Positions 22,439 to 28,535 of a stretch of 28,535 nt of DNA are shown in pieces (the stretch's first letter is position 1; the number at the start of each line of letters is the position of its first letter). A model generated the notes under the pieces. That model had not been told where the DNA came from and ran no database searches. It saw only the letters and a program-made list of their open reading frames with translations. This DNA comes from UBA7672 sp035548775. GTDB lineage: Bacteria > Pseudomonadota > Alphaproteobacteria > Caulobacterales > Hyphomonadaceae. Position numbers and translations under genes: made by a program. The stretch is from positions 1 to 28,535 of the forward strand of contig DASZSI010000306.1 of the NCBI GenBank assembly GCA_035548775.1, read 5' to 3'.

Positions 22439-24637
22439 GTGGTTGGAACGATGTCGCGGCTGGTCCGCGGGCTGGCGGCCGGATTGGCGCTGGCGCTGAC
22501 GCTGACCGGCGTGTCGAACGCGCAGCAGCCGGTGAAGACCGATCATGCGACGGCAAGCCTGATTGCGGAGCGTGCGGCGGCGTCACCCGGCGACACGTTT
22601 CTTGCCGCGCTGAAGATGGACCTGCTGAGAACCTGGCACGTCTACTGGCGCAATCCCGGCGATAGCGGCTTGCCCCCGACGGTGTCGTGGAAGAATTCGG
22701 CGGGCGTGCAGGCGGACGAGTTCAAATGGCCAGCGCCGCGGGCGCTGCCGATCTCTCCCTTGCTGATGAACTACGGCTATGAGGACCAGCTGGTCCTGCC
22801 ATTCGACGTGGAGATCCCGAAGGACGCAAAGCCGGGCTCGACGGTGACGGTGGCCGGCGATTTCCAGTGGCTGATCTGCCAGGACGTCTGCGTGCCGGAG
22901 AAAGCGACGCTGTCGCTCGACATTCCAGTCGCGGCTGCGCCGAAGCCCGATGCGAACGCCAGCACGCTCATCGGCAATTTCCTCAAGACGACGCCGGTCG
23001 AGCTTGCCGGCTCTTCGTCGCTGCAGCGGACGCAGGACGGCTTTGTCATCGGCGCGACGGATCCGGGCCTGGCGACGGCGGCGGCTGGCGCGAAGGACAT
23101 CCGCTTCTTCCCCTACACCGATGCGGTATCGAACCCGTCGAGGCAGGAAGTGAAGATCGGCGACAAGGGCGTGCAGGTCACCGTGAAGGCTTCTGACCTT
23201 GCCAAGCCCGGCGATATCGCCGTGCCCGGCATCGTGGTGGTGGAAGGGCCGGACGGTTCGCTGAAATCGTGGGAGACGCAGGCGCAGCCCGGCGCTCCGC
23301 TTTCCGGAATTGCGGACAAGGTTGGCGCGACGAAGACAGCGGCTTCTGGCGGAGCGGCGGCGAGCGCTGCGGCGCCGGTTGTTCCTGCGGCGCCGGAAGC
23401 TGCGCCGATGAGCGCGATGGATCTTCTGCTCACGCTGGGCGCGGCTTTCCTCGGCGGGCTGGTGCTGAACCTGATGCCATGCGTGTTGCCGGTGCTGGCG
23501 ATCAAGGCGGCGGGACTGGTGCACACGGCGCATGATCCGAAGGAGTCGCGCGCGCATGGCCTTGCCTATCTGGGCGGGGTGCTGGCGTGCTTTGGGGCGA
23601 TTGGCCTGATCGTGGTCGGATTCCAGGTGATCGGACACACGACGCTCGGGCTGGGCTTCCAACTGCAGTATCCGCCGGTGGTGGCGTTCTTCGCGCTGGC
23701 GATGTTCGCGATCGGGCTGAACCTGCTCGGCGTGTTCGAGATGGGTACATCGCTGATGGGTGTCGGCGGCAAGCTGGCCGACCAGGGCGGACGGGCAGGC
23801 GCGTTCTTTACCGGACTCGTTGCGGCCTTTGTCGGCGCGCCGTGCGTGGGGCCGTTCATGGCGGTGGCGTTGGCGGCGACGCTGACCCAGCCGCCCGCGA
23901 CGGTGATGGCGGTGTTCCTGACGATCGGGCTTGGCCTTGCCGCGCCGTTCGTCCTGCTGAGCTACACGCCGGCGTTTGCCAAAGTGCTGCCCAAGCCGGG
24001 CAAGTGGATGGCGACGTTCCGCCAGGCGCTGGCCTTCCCGATGTTCGTCACCGTGCTGTGGCTCTTGTGGGTGATCGCGGGACAGGCGGGATCGGACGGC
24101 GTGATCCTGGTGACGGGCGGCGCGATCCTGATCTCGTTCGGCATCTGGCTCGCCACCAAGATCGGCGCGAAGCCGGTGGGCGCCGTGCTTGCCGGGATCG
24201 TGATCCTCGGCGGGTTCGTTGCGCCGTCGATACTGTCAGCCGGTCTCAAGGCCGATGCCGGCACGGCGACACTCGCCAAAGCCGCCGGCGCCGAGCCGTG
24301 GTCGGAAGAACGGATCAAGGAGTTGCAGGCTGACCGCCGCGTGATCTTCGTTGATTTCACCGCGCGCTGGTGCGTGACCTGCCAGCTCAACAAGGCGTCC
24401 TCGATCGACAGCGCCCAGGTCCGCAAGGCGTTCGCCGACAACAACGTCGCCTTCCTTGTTGCCGATTGGACAAACCAGGACGGCGTCATCGCCGCAGAGC
24501 TTGCCAAGCATGGGCGGGCGGGTGTTCCCTTGTACCTGGTCTACCCAGCCACGGGCGGCGATCCGGCGATCCTGCCGCAAGTGCTGACCCCAGGGCTGGT
24601 CGAACAGGCGGTCAAGGAGGCCGCCGGGCACATTTAG
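22439..24637 (+). CDS. DsbD/ScsB-family protein-disulfide reductase
   Basis: A 732-residue inner-membrane protein that should carry electrons from cytosolic thioredoxin to the periplasm. Order: signal peptide (LAAGLALALTL ... SNAQQ), periplasmic DsbD N-terminal domain with Cys147 and Cys151 (WLICQDVC), about eight membrane helices from residue 335 with the redox Cys348 (LMPCVLP) and Cys469 (GAPCVGPF), and a C-terminal thioredoxin domain with CVTC (Cys645, Cys648). The N-terminal layout resembles ScsB-type proteins. GTG 22439 is preceded by GAGG 6 nt upstream; ATG 22451 is an alternative that leaves the signal peptide intact. The stop is followed by a small secreted-protein gene 47 nt away. 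Confidence 0.92.
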   Translation: MVGTMSRLVRGLAAGLALALTLTGVSNAQQPVKTDHATASLIAERAAASPGDTFLAALKMDLLRTWHVYWRNPGDSGLPPTVSWKNSAGVQADEFKWPAPRALPISPLLMNYGYEDQLVLPFDVEIPKDAKPGSTVTVAGDFQWLICQDVCVPEKATLSLDIPVAAAPKPDANASTLIGNFLKTTPVELAGSSSLQRTQDGFVIGATDPGLATAAAGAKDIRFFPYTDAVSNPSRQEVKIGDKGVQVTVKASDLAKPGDIAVPGIVVVEGPDGSLKSWETQAQPGAPLSGIADKVGATKTAASGGAAASAAAPVVPAAPEAAPMSAMDLLLTLGAAFLGGLVLNLMPCVLPVLAIKAAGLVHTAHDPKESRAHGLAYLGGVLACFGAIGLIVVGFQVIGHTTLGLGFQLQYPPVVAFFALAMFAIGLNLLGVFEMGTSLMGVGGKLADQGGRAGAFFTGLVAAFVGAPCVGPFMAVALAATLTQPPATVMAVFLTIGLGLAAPFVLLSYTPAFAKVLPKPGKWMATFRQALAFPMFVTVLWLLWVIAGQAGSDGVILVTGGAILISFGIWLATKIGAKPVGAVLAGIVILGGFVAPSILSAGLKADAGTATLAKAAGAEPWSEERIKELQADRRVIFVDFTARWCVTCQLNKASSIDSAQVRKAFADNNVAFLVADWTNQDGVIAAELAKHGRAGVPLYLVYPATGGDPAILPQVLTPGLVEQAVKEAAGHI

Positions 24638-24659
24638 AAAACGGGCACATCTAGAAACA
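24626..24659 (+). repeat. Tandem 17-nt imperfect duplication at the dsbD stop
   Basis: A 17-nt unit covering the last codons and stop of dsbD (24626-24642, starting GGGCACAT) is repeated at once (24643-24659) with 14 of 17 bases identical. It looks like a small replication-slippage duplication. Confidence 0.7.
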
Positions 24660-24684
24660 CAGACAACTCTGGAAGGAGAGACGC

Positions 24685-24873
24685 ATGGCCTTCTTCAACA
24701 AAGACAGAGTGATGTTGGCGATAGCGGCGACGGCAGCCGCGGCTTTGACGGCGGCGGCGTTGGTAGCGTCCAACGCGAGCGCGGCGCAGGCCGGAGCAAA
24801 GGCTCCTGGGGTTCGAGACACAAGTCGGGAATTCAGCGGCAACGCAGCCGGACACCAGCAACCGTCCAGCTGA
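24685..24873 (+). CDS. Small exported protein of unknown function (62 aa)
   Basis: A 62-residue protein with a long N-terminal hydrophobic segment (VMLAIAATAAAALTAAALVASNASA) that reads as a signal peptide or membrane anchor, possibly cleaved after ASA, leaving about 28 polar residues with no cysteine. The ribosome site GGAAGGAGAG (24671-24680) is the strongest in the window, 4 nt before ATG 24685, which makes expression likely. It follows dsbD by 47 nt and may be co-transcribed with it, but without cysteines it is not an obvious redox partner. I do not recognise the family. Confidence 0.75.
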   Translation: MAFFNKDRVMLAIAATAAAALTAAALVASNASAAQAGAKAPGVRDTSREFSGNAAGHQQPSS

Positions 24874-24876
24874 AGT

Positions 24877-25353
24877 CTAATACTTCCGCGCGACCGGGCA
24901 CGAACCGGAGAGCGACTTGGCGTTCGCGGGTGATGCGGCCGGTGTTGCATCGCCGACCGCGGGCGCGATGTCGACGGCGTCTTTCAGCATGTGGCTGAGG
25001 CGGCCGAGGGCTTTTGACTGGTCGGCGTTGGTGGCGGAGGCGGACGCGGCTTTCAGCTGATTGTCGGTCTCTTCGGCCATGCCGCGGAAGATACAGCGCA
25101 GGTCGGTTGGGCCGCCGCGCTGGTCGATCTCGATGGAGAGGCGGCTGGCGGAAAGTCCGAAGCGCTGGAGGTCTGCGACGAGCGCATCGCTGAGCGGCGC
25201 CGGCTTGAGGGCGGGCCGGGCGTCGGCGGTGGTTTTCAGCCCGTCGACCTGCGCGAGCAGCCGCTTGGCTTCCGCGCCGACCTGCTGAGGCAGCGTGTCG
25301 GCAAAGGCGGCGGGAGAAACCAGGAGGGCGAGAACAGGGATCAGGCGCTTCAT
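24877..25353 (-). CDS. Exported protein of unknown function (158 aa)
   Basis: The product begins with a clear signal peptide (KRLIPVLALLVSPAAFA, cleavage after AFA) and continues as a helical periplasmic protein with two cysteines (Cys near residue 87 in DLRCIFRG and one in SGSCPVARKY near the C-terminus) that could pair. Ala-rich helices dominate. I do not recognise the family. It converges on the small secreted-protein gene with only 3 nt between stops. No ribosome site is evident at ATG 25353, and the next minus-strand gene upstream ends 60 nt away. Confidence 0.78.
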   Translation of the reverse strand: MKRLIPVLALLVSPAAFADTLPQQVGAEAKRLLAQVDGLKTTADARPALKPAPLSDALVADLQRFGLSASRLSIEIDQRGGPTDLRCIFRGMAEETDNQLKAASASATNADQSKALGRLSHMLKDAVDIAPAVGDATPAASPANAKSLSGSCPVARKY

Positions 25354-25413
25354 GCCGGAAAGCTGCGCCGGGCCGGTTAAGGCTTCGCGAAAACGGCGTG
25401 AGTTGTTTGCAGG

Positions 25414-26445
25414 TTACTGCCCCTCGGTGACGTCGATCCCGGGATAGGGCTGTTTGATCGCCTGCTGCGGCCGGTGATCGCGTTCGAGTTGGCGCGCGCC
25501 TTTGAGGATGCTGGGCAGCGAATAATTGCCCTCGTGGCAAGCGTATTCGAAGGGCGGTTGCTTCGAGACGTTCAGCGCCATCTCGCCGCTCCACGGCGCG
25601 GTGTAGAGCGCCGGGTCCTCGACGGTGAACTGGTAGAGGATCTGGCCGTCGGACCAGCGGGTGAACCGTTCCGTCACCTTGCCGGTCGCGGTGATGTAGC
25701 TGCGCTGGCGGGGATGCGGGTTTACCGTTTCGACGACCAGGGTGTCGCCCTCATACCAGCCGATCGAGTCACCCGCCCATTTCGGAATGGCCCGCGGGCC
25801 GTGCACTCCCCCGGCCTTGTCATTGATCGGAATGATGCGGGCCTCGTGGATCATCTCAGTCATGATCATCACGGACGTAGGCGTCTGCACGATCTGGTAG
25901 GTGTTGTTGTAGAGCCCGTTGGTCATCACGGGGCCTGCGCCGCCGGTGAAGCTCATCAGGCATTGTTCGGAAGGCGGGCGCGCCTCGGGGCCGTCATAGG
26001 TGATGTTGCGGGAGAGCGCGTCGCGTCCGGCCTGTGTGTAGGGAATACGGCCGTCGGCGGGATCGACGATCCAGGAGGTGCGGTACTCTCCCTTTACCTG
26101 GCCCAGGCTGTTGCCGGGATCGGTCCAGAACTGGTTGTAGGCGCGCGAGGTATTCTTGTCGGCCAGGATGCGCTTGGTGGTTTCGGCGTCCACGGACGAC
26201 GCCTCGTTGTCGCCCAGGAGAGCGCGGGTGAGCACGTTGCGGCGGGCGAGGGTGGACGCTTCCTCGGGCGTGACAACCAGCCTGGCGCCTTCGGGCCGCT
26301 CCAGGTTGGTCAGCGAGGTGTTGGACCAGAAGCCCTGCAGGTCGGGCGCGCCCCAGCTGGTGTGTGGGCGGCTGTAGCCCGCCTCCTGGGCGAAGGCCGG
26401 TGCGGTCGCCAGAAGGGCGAGGATCGAGGCGAAGGCGGTCTTCAT
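25414..26445 (-). CDS. Exported protein of unknown function (343 aa)
   Basis: The product has a signal peptide (KTAFASILALLATAPAFA, cleavage before Gln20) and a mature domain beginning with APDLQGFWSN, a start common to a large group of uncharacterised periplasmic proteins of alphaproteobacteria and acidobacteria. Other blocks are RPPSEQCLMSFTGGAGPV, VMIMTEMIHEARIIPI, GWYEGDTLVVETVN and FTRWSDGQILYQFTVEDP, consistent with a beta-rich fold. No catalytic motif is recognised. ATG 26445 follows an AAGGAT ribosome site (minus strand) by about 6 nt. The same strand continues with the 158-residue exported protein 60 nt downstream. Confidence 0.82.
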   Translation of the reverse strand: MKTAFASILALLATAPAFAQEAGYSRPHTSWGAPDLQGFWSNTSLTNLERPEGARLVVTPEEASTLARRNVLTRALLGDNEASSVDAETTKRILADKNTSRAYNQFWTDPGNSLGQVKGEYRTSWIVDPADGRIPYTQAGRDALSRNITYDGPEARPPSEQCLMSFTGGAGPVMTNGLYNNTYQIVQTPTSVMIMTEMIHEARIIPINDKAGGVHGPRAIPKWAGDSIGWYEGDTLVVETVNPHPRQRSYITATGKVTERFTRWSDGQILYQFTVEDPALYTAPWSGEMALNVSKQPPFEYACHEGNYSLPSILKGARQLERDHRPQQAIKQPYPGIDVTEGQ

Positions 26446-26581
26446 GGCCAGATCCTTGCGCCGTCTCCCCCAAACCGGCTTGCAACCTTTCAGAGAGCAG
26501 GCGCAGAAGCAATAACGCGGGGCATTAGTTGCCGCAGCAAGGCCGATGGGTTATCCCCCGGCTCCATGTCGGATGGCCATC

Positions 26582-28063
26582 ATGTCGAAGGACGAGCAGC
26601 GACCGGAACAACGCCGGCCGGAAGCCCGCAAACCGCGGGGATTTCCGGACCGCACGGCCGCCATTATCGCGGCTGAACGCAAGCTCGTAGACGCCATTTC
26701 CAAGGTCTACCAGCGCTGGGGCTTCGACGCGCTCGACACCGGGCCGTTCGAATATGTCGACGCGCTCGGCAAGTTCCTGCCCGATACCGACCGCCCGAAC
26801 GCCGGCGTTTTCGCCCTGCAGGACGATGACGAGCAGTGGATCGCGCTGCGCTACGATCACACCGCCCCGCTGGCCCGCTATGTGGCCGAGAACTGGGAGA
26901 AGCTGCCCAAGCCGTTCCGGCGCTATGCGGCCGGTCCCGTGTGGCGGAACGAAAAGCCGGGCCCGTTCCGGTTCCGCGAATTCATCCAGTGCGATGCGGA
27001 CTCGGTTGGCGTGGCCGGCCCCGCCGCCGACGCCGAGATGATCGCCATCGCCGCCGAGGCCATGGAGGCCGCCGGGGCGGGCAAGGGCGAGTACGTCATC
27101 CGGGTGAACAGCCGCCAGCTGCTCGACGGCCTGATGGAATCCGCGGGCGTGAAAGACGGCGGCCAGCGCGCCACAGTGCTGCGTGCGCTCGACAAGTTCG
27201 ACAAGTTCGGCGTCGAAGGCGTGACGCTGCTGCTGGGCAAGGGCCGCAAGGATGAGTCAGGCGACTTCACCCCCGGCGCCGGGCTGATCGCCAACCAGAT
27301 CGATGTGCTGCTCAATTTCATCACCGCCAAGTCGGTGACCCGGGCCGAGACTGTCCGCCGGATCGCGGCGACCATCGGCATGACCGAGGTCGGCACGCAG
27401 GGCGTCAATGACCTCATTGAGATCGACCGGATCCTTACTGTGCTCGGCCTCGACGAGCTGGCGGTAACGTTTGACCCGTCGATCGTGCGCGGGCTGGAAT
27501 ATTATACGGGCCCAGTGTTCGAGGCGGAGTTCCTGCGCGAATTCCGCGATGCGGACGGCAATCCGATGAAGTTCGGCTCAGTCGGCGGCGGCGGCCGTTA
27601 CGACGGCCTCGTGGGCCGTTTCCGTGGCGAACCCGCGCCGGCAACAGGCTTTTCTGTCGGTGTCAGTCGCCTCGCAGCCGCAATGGCGGCGAGCGGCGGG
27701 GTCGAGGCGCAAGGCCCGGTTCTCGTGCTCGTGCTCGACAAGGACCCGGTGTCGCTCACCGACTACTTCGCCATGGCGCAGGAGCTGCGGCGGGCAGGCG
27801 TGCGCGCCGAGGCCTATCTTGGATCGGCCGGCATGCGGGCGCAGATGAAGTATGCCGACCGGCGCGGATCGCCCGCCGTGGTCATTGTCGGCGGGGACGA
27901 GCGCGCCAAGGGTATCGTAACCATCAAGGACCTTGCGGCCGGCGCTGAAGCCGCCATAGGCATGACCGACAACGAGGCCTGGAGGCACGAACGCCCCGGC
28001 CAGTTTGAATGCCCGCGCGGCGAGATGGTCGCTCGCATCAAGCGCATCGTGGGCGTGTCGTGA
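26582..28063 (+). CDS. hisS: Histidine-tRNA ligase HisS (alphaproteobacterial type)
   Basis: Class II synthetase charging tRNA-His with histidine. The 493-residue product has GFPDRTA at the N-terminus, the motif 2 region RNEKPGPFRFREFIQCDAD, the histidine-binding IVRGLEYYTGPVFE, and a GGGGRYDGLVG motif 3 region, ending in an anticodon-binding domain. Motif 2 lacks the PQxGR loop of E. coli-type enzymes, as known for the Caulobacter/Rhizobium group, whose tRNA-His lacks the extra G-1. Starts at 26573 and 26582 are both possible; neither has a strong ribosome site. The stop overlaps the hisZ GTG (GTGA at 28060). Confidence 0.95.
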   Translation: MSKDEQRPEQRRPEARKPRGFPDRTAAIIAAERKLVDAISKVYQRWGFDALDTGPFEYVDALGKFLPDTDRPNAGVFALQDDDEQWIALRYDHTAPLARYVAENWEKLPKPFRRYAAGPVWRNEKPGPFRFREFIQCDADSVGVAGPAADAEMIAIAAEAMEAAGAGKGEYVIRVNSRQLLDGLMESAGVKDGGQRATVLRALDKFDKFGVEGVTLLLGKGRKDESGDFTPGAGLIANQIDVLLNFITAKSVTRAETVRRIAATIGMTEVGTQGVNDLIEIDRILTVLGLDELAVTFDPSIVRGLEYYTGPVFEAEFLREFRDADGNPMKFGSVGGGGRYDGLVGRFRGEPAPATGFSVGVSRLAAAMAASGGVEAQGPVLVLVLDKDPVSLTDYFAMAQELRRAGVRAEAYLGSAGMRAQMKYADRRGSPAVVIVGGDERAKGIVTIKDLAAGAEAAIGMTDNEAWRHERPGQFECPRGEMVARIKRIVGVS

Positions 28064-28535
28064 GTTCTTCGGGCAATGTCGGCGCTGCCGTCGCGCGTGT
28101 CGCGAAGGCGGGCGGAACGCGGGTCGATCCGCCGACGCTGATGCCGGCGGAAACCATCCTGGAGCTGTCAGGCGAAGTCGTGCGCGGCCGGCTGTGCATC
28201 TTTACCGATGCGGCGGGGCGTGAACTGTGCTTGCGGCCCGACCTGACGACGCCGATCGCGGATCGGGTGGCCTCGGGCGACATGGCCGTGGACCGCTATT
28301 ACGCTTCGGGACCGGTCTATCGGTTGCCGCCGCGCGGATCGCGCGAGAGCGTCGAACATACGCAGGTCGGATTTGAGTGGTTCGGCGCCAGTGGATCCGT
28401 CGAAGAGGACGCCGAGGCGGTGGCGGTTGCGCTGGAAGCGGCGCAGGCGGGCGGGGTGAAGGCGGCTGAAGTGCGGTTCGGCGATGTTGCGATTTACCGC
28501 GCCGTCATCAACGCCCTGCCGTTGACCGAGCAGTG
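28060..28535 (+). CDS. hisZ: ATP phosphoribosyltransferase regulatory subunit HisZ (3' truncated by window)
   Basis: The frame from GTG 28060, overlapping the hisS stop, stays open to the window end (about 158 residues). It shows the synthetase-like LCLRPDLTTPIADRV and YYASGPVYRLPPRGS blocks, followed by EHTQVGFEWFG, typical of HisZ, a catalytically inert HisRS paralogue that combines with short-form HisG to make the first enzyme of histidine biosynthesis. HisG presumably lies just beyond the window. The translational overlap with hisS links histidine charging and synthesis in one operon. Confidence 0.92.
   Translation, partial: MSSSGNVGAAVARVAKAGGTRVDPPTLMPAETILELSGEVVRGRLCIFTDAAGRELCLRPDLTTPIADRVASGDMAVDRYYASGPVYRLPPRGSRESVEHTQVGFEWFGASGSVEEDAEAVAVALEAAQAGGVKAAEVRFGDVAIYRAVINALPLTEQ

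Noticed and set aside
22583..23662. 359-aa minus-strand ORF opposite dsbD
   Set aside because: Arg/His-rich antisense frame with no domain; dsbD is clearly coding.
25474..26676. 400-aa plus-strand ORF
   Set aside because: Antisense to the 343-residue exported protein and running into hisS; no recognisable domain or ribosome site.
1..28535. Mobile elements, CRISPR arrays, rRNA or tRNA genes
   Set aside because: I saw no transposase motifs, regularly spaced repeats, rRNA stretches or cloverleaf-compatible tRNA sequences in this window.

Overview
The window is a GC-rich stretch of chromosome from an alphaproteobacterium, most likely Caulobacterales or a relative such as Hyphomonadaceae. This is an inference from gene content: a ChvI-type winged-helix response-regulator output domain, an alpha-type histidyl-tRNA synthetase whose motif-2 loop lacks the canonical PQxGR, hisS overlapping hisZ, a SapC-family protein, and an OmpA-family porin with a polyproline hinge. 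Genes are dense and many overlap by ATGA or GTGA. I see no rRNA, tRNA, insertion sequence, phage gene or CRISPR array.

Layout. 1-920: 3' end of a GH13 alpha-glucosidase and a half-size EamA transporter. 957-5764: a molybdenum-cofactor region in the order moaE, unknown 109-aa gene, moaB, NAD-dependent epimerase, aldo/keto reductase, moaA, moaD. Here moaA is broken by a frameshift, apparently a deletion of about 30 nt, while moaE, moaB and moaD are intact. 5812-8497: low-affinity iron permease family protein, YaiI/DUF188 protein, AraC/GyrI-like regulator and a variant SRAP protein. 8525-9994 (minus): EthA-like Baeyer-Villiger monooxygenase. 10497-11684: OmpA-family protein with 31 consecutive prolines, closed by a perfect terminator hairpin.

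11713-14958 (all minus) is the most unusual part: a phytanoyl-CoA-dioxygenase-like gene, then a TIR domain fused to an OmpR/ChvI-type response regulator, then a LuxI-family acyl-homoserine-lactone synthase with a roughly 90-residue C-terminal extension. No LuxR-type receptor is nearby. The gap between regulator and synthase holds a candidate promoter surrounded by repeated AGTTG/CAACT half-sites. This suggests a quorum-signal gene controlled by, or acting with, a TIR-bearing response regulator.

15300-17709: a small unknown gene and a YfbK-like vWA lipoprotein (minus). 17907-19506: a compact arsenic operon arsR-arsC-aqpS (arsenate reduction followed by channel-mediated arsenite efflux), with a palindromic operator over the arsR promoter and start. 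19529-22270: divergent DUF885 lipoprotein-peptidase and SapC genes. 22439-24873: a DsbD/ScsB-type thiol-disulfide reductase preceded by two perfect 17-nt dyads and followed by a small secreted protein. 24877-26445 (minus): two unknown exported proteins. 26582-28535: hisS and the start of hisZ, which runs off the window.
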